Origin: an uncultured Porphyromonadaceae bacterium
GTDB lineage: Bacteria > Bacteroidota > Bacteroidia > Bacteroidales > Muribaculaceae
Direction of reading: 5' to 3'
Length of the DNA stretch: 7,982 nucleotides
NCBI GenBank assembly: GCA_902489275.1
Contig: CABTZK010000043.1
Coordinates: forward strand, 1-7,982
In this document: positions 6,947 through 7,982 of the stretch, piece after piece
How positions within the stretch are numbered: position 1 is the first letter of the stretch
How the letters are laid out: every line of letters starts with the position of its first letter
Made by a program: the position numbers and the translations under genes
The notes under the pieces: generated by a model
What the model was told of the DNA's origin: nothing
The model's input: the letters and a program-made list of their open reading frames with translations, nothing else
Database searches by the model: none

Positions 6947-7366
6947 TTAGTCGCTCACGAGCATCTCATCGGTGCTGTCAACCTTGCGAATGGTCACTGG
7001 GCCATTGCGGAAGTTGCGCCTCTCGCTACGGTGAATCAAGAAGTCGATTTTCTTGCTGCCAGCCATCAGGTCTTTCACAACCCAATAGCCATTGACCATG
7101 GGGGCATTCTCGCTCTGCACAAAGATGGTGTCGCCCATGCTGAAGCCGTGGCGCTTAAACATGTCGCGCGACAGGGCCACCCAGCGGCATTCGCCGCTTT
7201 TCACCTTGGCTGCGCTGATGCGGTCGCCACTCGCGGTGTGAGTACCAATTCTGCCCTCGCCCGGGTAGTACATGGTTGAACGTAAAGTGTATTCTTCGGC
7301 CCCTGTCCCTGCCCACACGCTGAGGGTCATCATCATCAAGAGAATTGTTTGCAACATTTTCTTCAT
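6947..7366 (-). CDS. small exported 3D-domain (double-psi beta-barrel) protein
   Basis: The product has 139 residues. It starts with a signal peptide: two lysines, the hydrophobic stretch MLQTILLMMMTLSVWA, and likely cleavage after A19 or A23, so the mature protein is about 116-120 residues. The rest resembles a 3D domain, a double-psi beta-barrel shared with the C-terminal part of the MltA lytic transglycosylase. Supporting features are TMYYPG (31-36), TASGDRI (44-50), VALSRDM with D68, GDTIFVQ (78-84), GYWVVKD with D99 and KKIDFLI with D108. The three Asp fall where the three that name the family are expected. The usual AVDP and DTG signatures are altered here to LSRDM and KDLM, so enzyme activity is uncertain. 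Other 3D proteins cut or bind peptidoglycan, so a cell-wall role in the periplasm is a reasonable inference. The gene is monocistronic, converges on valS, and has its own promoter and terminator. Confidence 0.8.
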   Translation of the reverse strand: MKKMLQTILLMMMTLSVWAGTGAEEYTLRSTMYYPGEGRIGTHTASGDRISAAKVKSGECRWVALSRDMFKRHGFSMGDTIFVQSENAPMVNGYWVVKDLMAGSKKIDFLIHRSERRNFRNGPVTIRKVDSTDEMLVSD

Positions 7367-7420
7367 AAATTATCATCTTTTTGAACTCAGAAAAACACAG
7401 GTTTTCTTGTTCTGTTGTTG

Positions 7421-7428
7421 CAAAAGTA
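7421..7428 (-). promoter_or_regulatory. -7 box of the 3D-domain gene promoter
   Basis: Read on the minus strand this is TACTTTTG followed by C, a perfect TAnnTTTG box. Transcription would start near 7414, about 48 bases before the ATG at 7366. No good TTTG is seen 19-21 bp upstream; only GTTC lies near the expected place, so the -33 element is weak. Confidence 0.6.
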
Positions 7429-7473
7429 GCCTATCTCATTGAGAATGAACACCCTTATCCATACTTTAACTTT

Positions 7474-7490
7474 TAACATAAAAAATGTTA
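7474..7490. repeat. AT-rich dyad upstream of the 3D-domain gene
   Basis: TAACAT (7474-7479) and ATGTTA (7485-7490) form a perfect 6-bp inverted repeat with five A in between. It lies about 46 bp upstream of the -7 box of the 3D-domain gene, so it could be a regulator site. It is short and AT-rich, so chance is quite possible. Confidence 0.3.
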
Positions 7491-7982
7491 CCGCGATGTC
7501 ACACCCGAATTTCGCACGGCGAAGGAGCCACGAACTTTTTATTTATGGGAATTTGTTGGAATTTTAGCAATTGTTAAAATTTGTAATTTGTATTGTTTCC
7601 TCGATGGGCTTAATTGTTAAATCCATTAACAAAGTTGCCAATCATTCAACTTTACTGTTCCTTTTCTCCTCTCCCCTAAATTGCCCAATTGCTGCCACAA
7701 GTCAAGCCCATCGTGCCTTACTGTTTTTCATACTGCTCCCTTGACCGTACAAAATTGGGTATGGCAATTGGATTAAAACGGTTGAAAGACACTGCAAGGA
7801 GAATCGTGATCAATACAAATAACAACGCTCTGTTAATTCTAATTATTGCTGTCCGGTAAAACTCAAAAGAGCATAAAAATCTTCCCCGAAGCCCCGTAAA
7901 ATAGGACTTTTGGGTTAATTTTTTCAAAAGTAAGCCCCCCTAATCGAAAAGACTTGGTTCAGGTGGCGCTTTTTGCATCTCC
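7491..7982. other. AT-rich stretch without a supported gene
   Basis: I find no protein gene I would defend here. The longest frame (7718-7927, minus strand, 69 codons) starts at a TTG, uses codons unlike the neighbours and matches no family I know; it does encode one hydrophobic stretch (ALLFVLITILLAV). Its TTG lies inside a TACTTTTG box (7932-7925, minus strand), which could be a promoter -7 box, but no matching -33 element is seen. The stretch also holds a cluster of inverted repeats at 7602-7713. No tRNA or known RNA family is recognisable by eye. The window may end before the next gene. Confidence 0.5.
7602..7713. repeat. inverted-repeat cluster, possible structured RNA or small element
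   Basis: CGATGGGCTT (7602-7611) and AAGCCCATCG (7704-7713) are perfect 10-bp inverted repeats. Between them lie TTGTTAA/TTAACAA (7614-7632) and AAAGTTG/CAACTTT (7631-7653), which overlap by two bases. A run of five T follows at about 7722-7726. Upstream on the plus strand, TTTG (7552-7555), 19 bp and TAAAATTTG (7575-7583) resemble a promoter with one extra base in the -7 box. This could be a small RNA or the ends of a tiny element, but each repeat alone is within reach of chance in AT-rich DNA. Confidence 0.25.

Noticed and set aside
7718..7927. 69-codon minus-strand frame with one hydrophobic stretch
   Set aside because: TTG start lying inside a possible promoter -7 box, AT-rich codons unlike the neighbours, no known family; a real small membrane protein cannot be fully excluded.

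Overview
The window looks like part of a Bacteroidales chromosome (Prevotella/Muribaculaceae-like; the genus cannot be fixed from sequence alone). Three things point there. AlaRS and ValRS read closely like Bacteroidetes enzymes. The first gene encodes a DUF3127 protein, a family I know mainly from Bacteroidetes. The promoters have the Bacteroidetes form (TTTG, about 20 bp, then TAnnTTTG), and no strong Shine-Dalgarno sequences are seen. Coding DNA is fairly GC-rich and the intergenic DNA is AT-rich.

Layout from left to right. Positions 1-350 hold a decayed IS4-type transposase: a piece around its first catalytic Asp is joined, out of frame, to its C-terminal tail. A promoter at 445-476 drives a DUF3127 gene (524-907) whose product ends in an SSB-like tip, DDLPF; a hairpin terminator follows at 950-978. 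A short MerR-type regulator (997-1341, minus strand) lies divergent from the alaS-valS pair (1483-4107 and 4169-6784, plus strand). The gap between merR and alaS carries two promoters that face each other, and a dyad sits in the 20-bp spacer of the alaS promoter, where MerR-family proteins usually bind. A bidirectional terminator at 6871-6912 separates valS from a convergent gene for a small exported 3D-domain (double-psi beta-barrel) protein (6947-7366, minus strand), which has its own promoter at 7421-7428. From about 7430 to the end the DNA is AT-rich with no gene I can support, only some inverted repeats.

How the parts work together: alaS and valS are two editing aminoacyl-tRNA synthetases, probably cotranscribed and possibly controlled by the divergent MerR protein. 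The DUF3127 protein probably acts at single-stranded DNA with SSB partners. The 3D-domain protein probably acts in the envelope. I see no tRNA, rRNA, CRISPR array, phage, defence or secretion locus, and no clearly new multi-gene system. The points most worth checking are the merR/alaS control region and the SSB-like tip of the DUF3127 protein.
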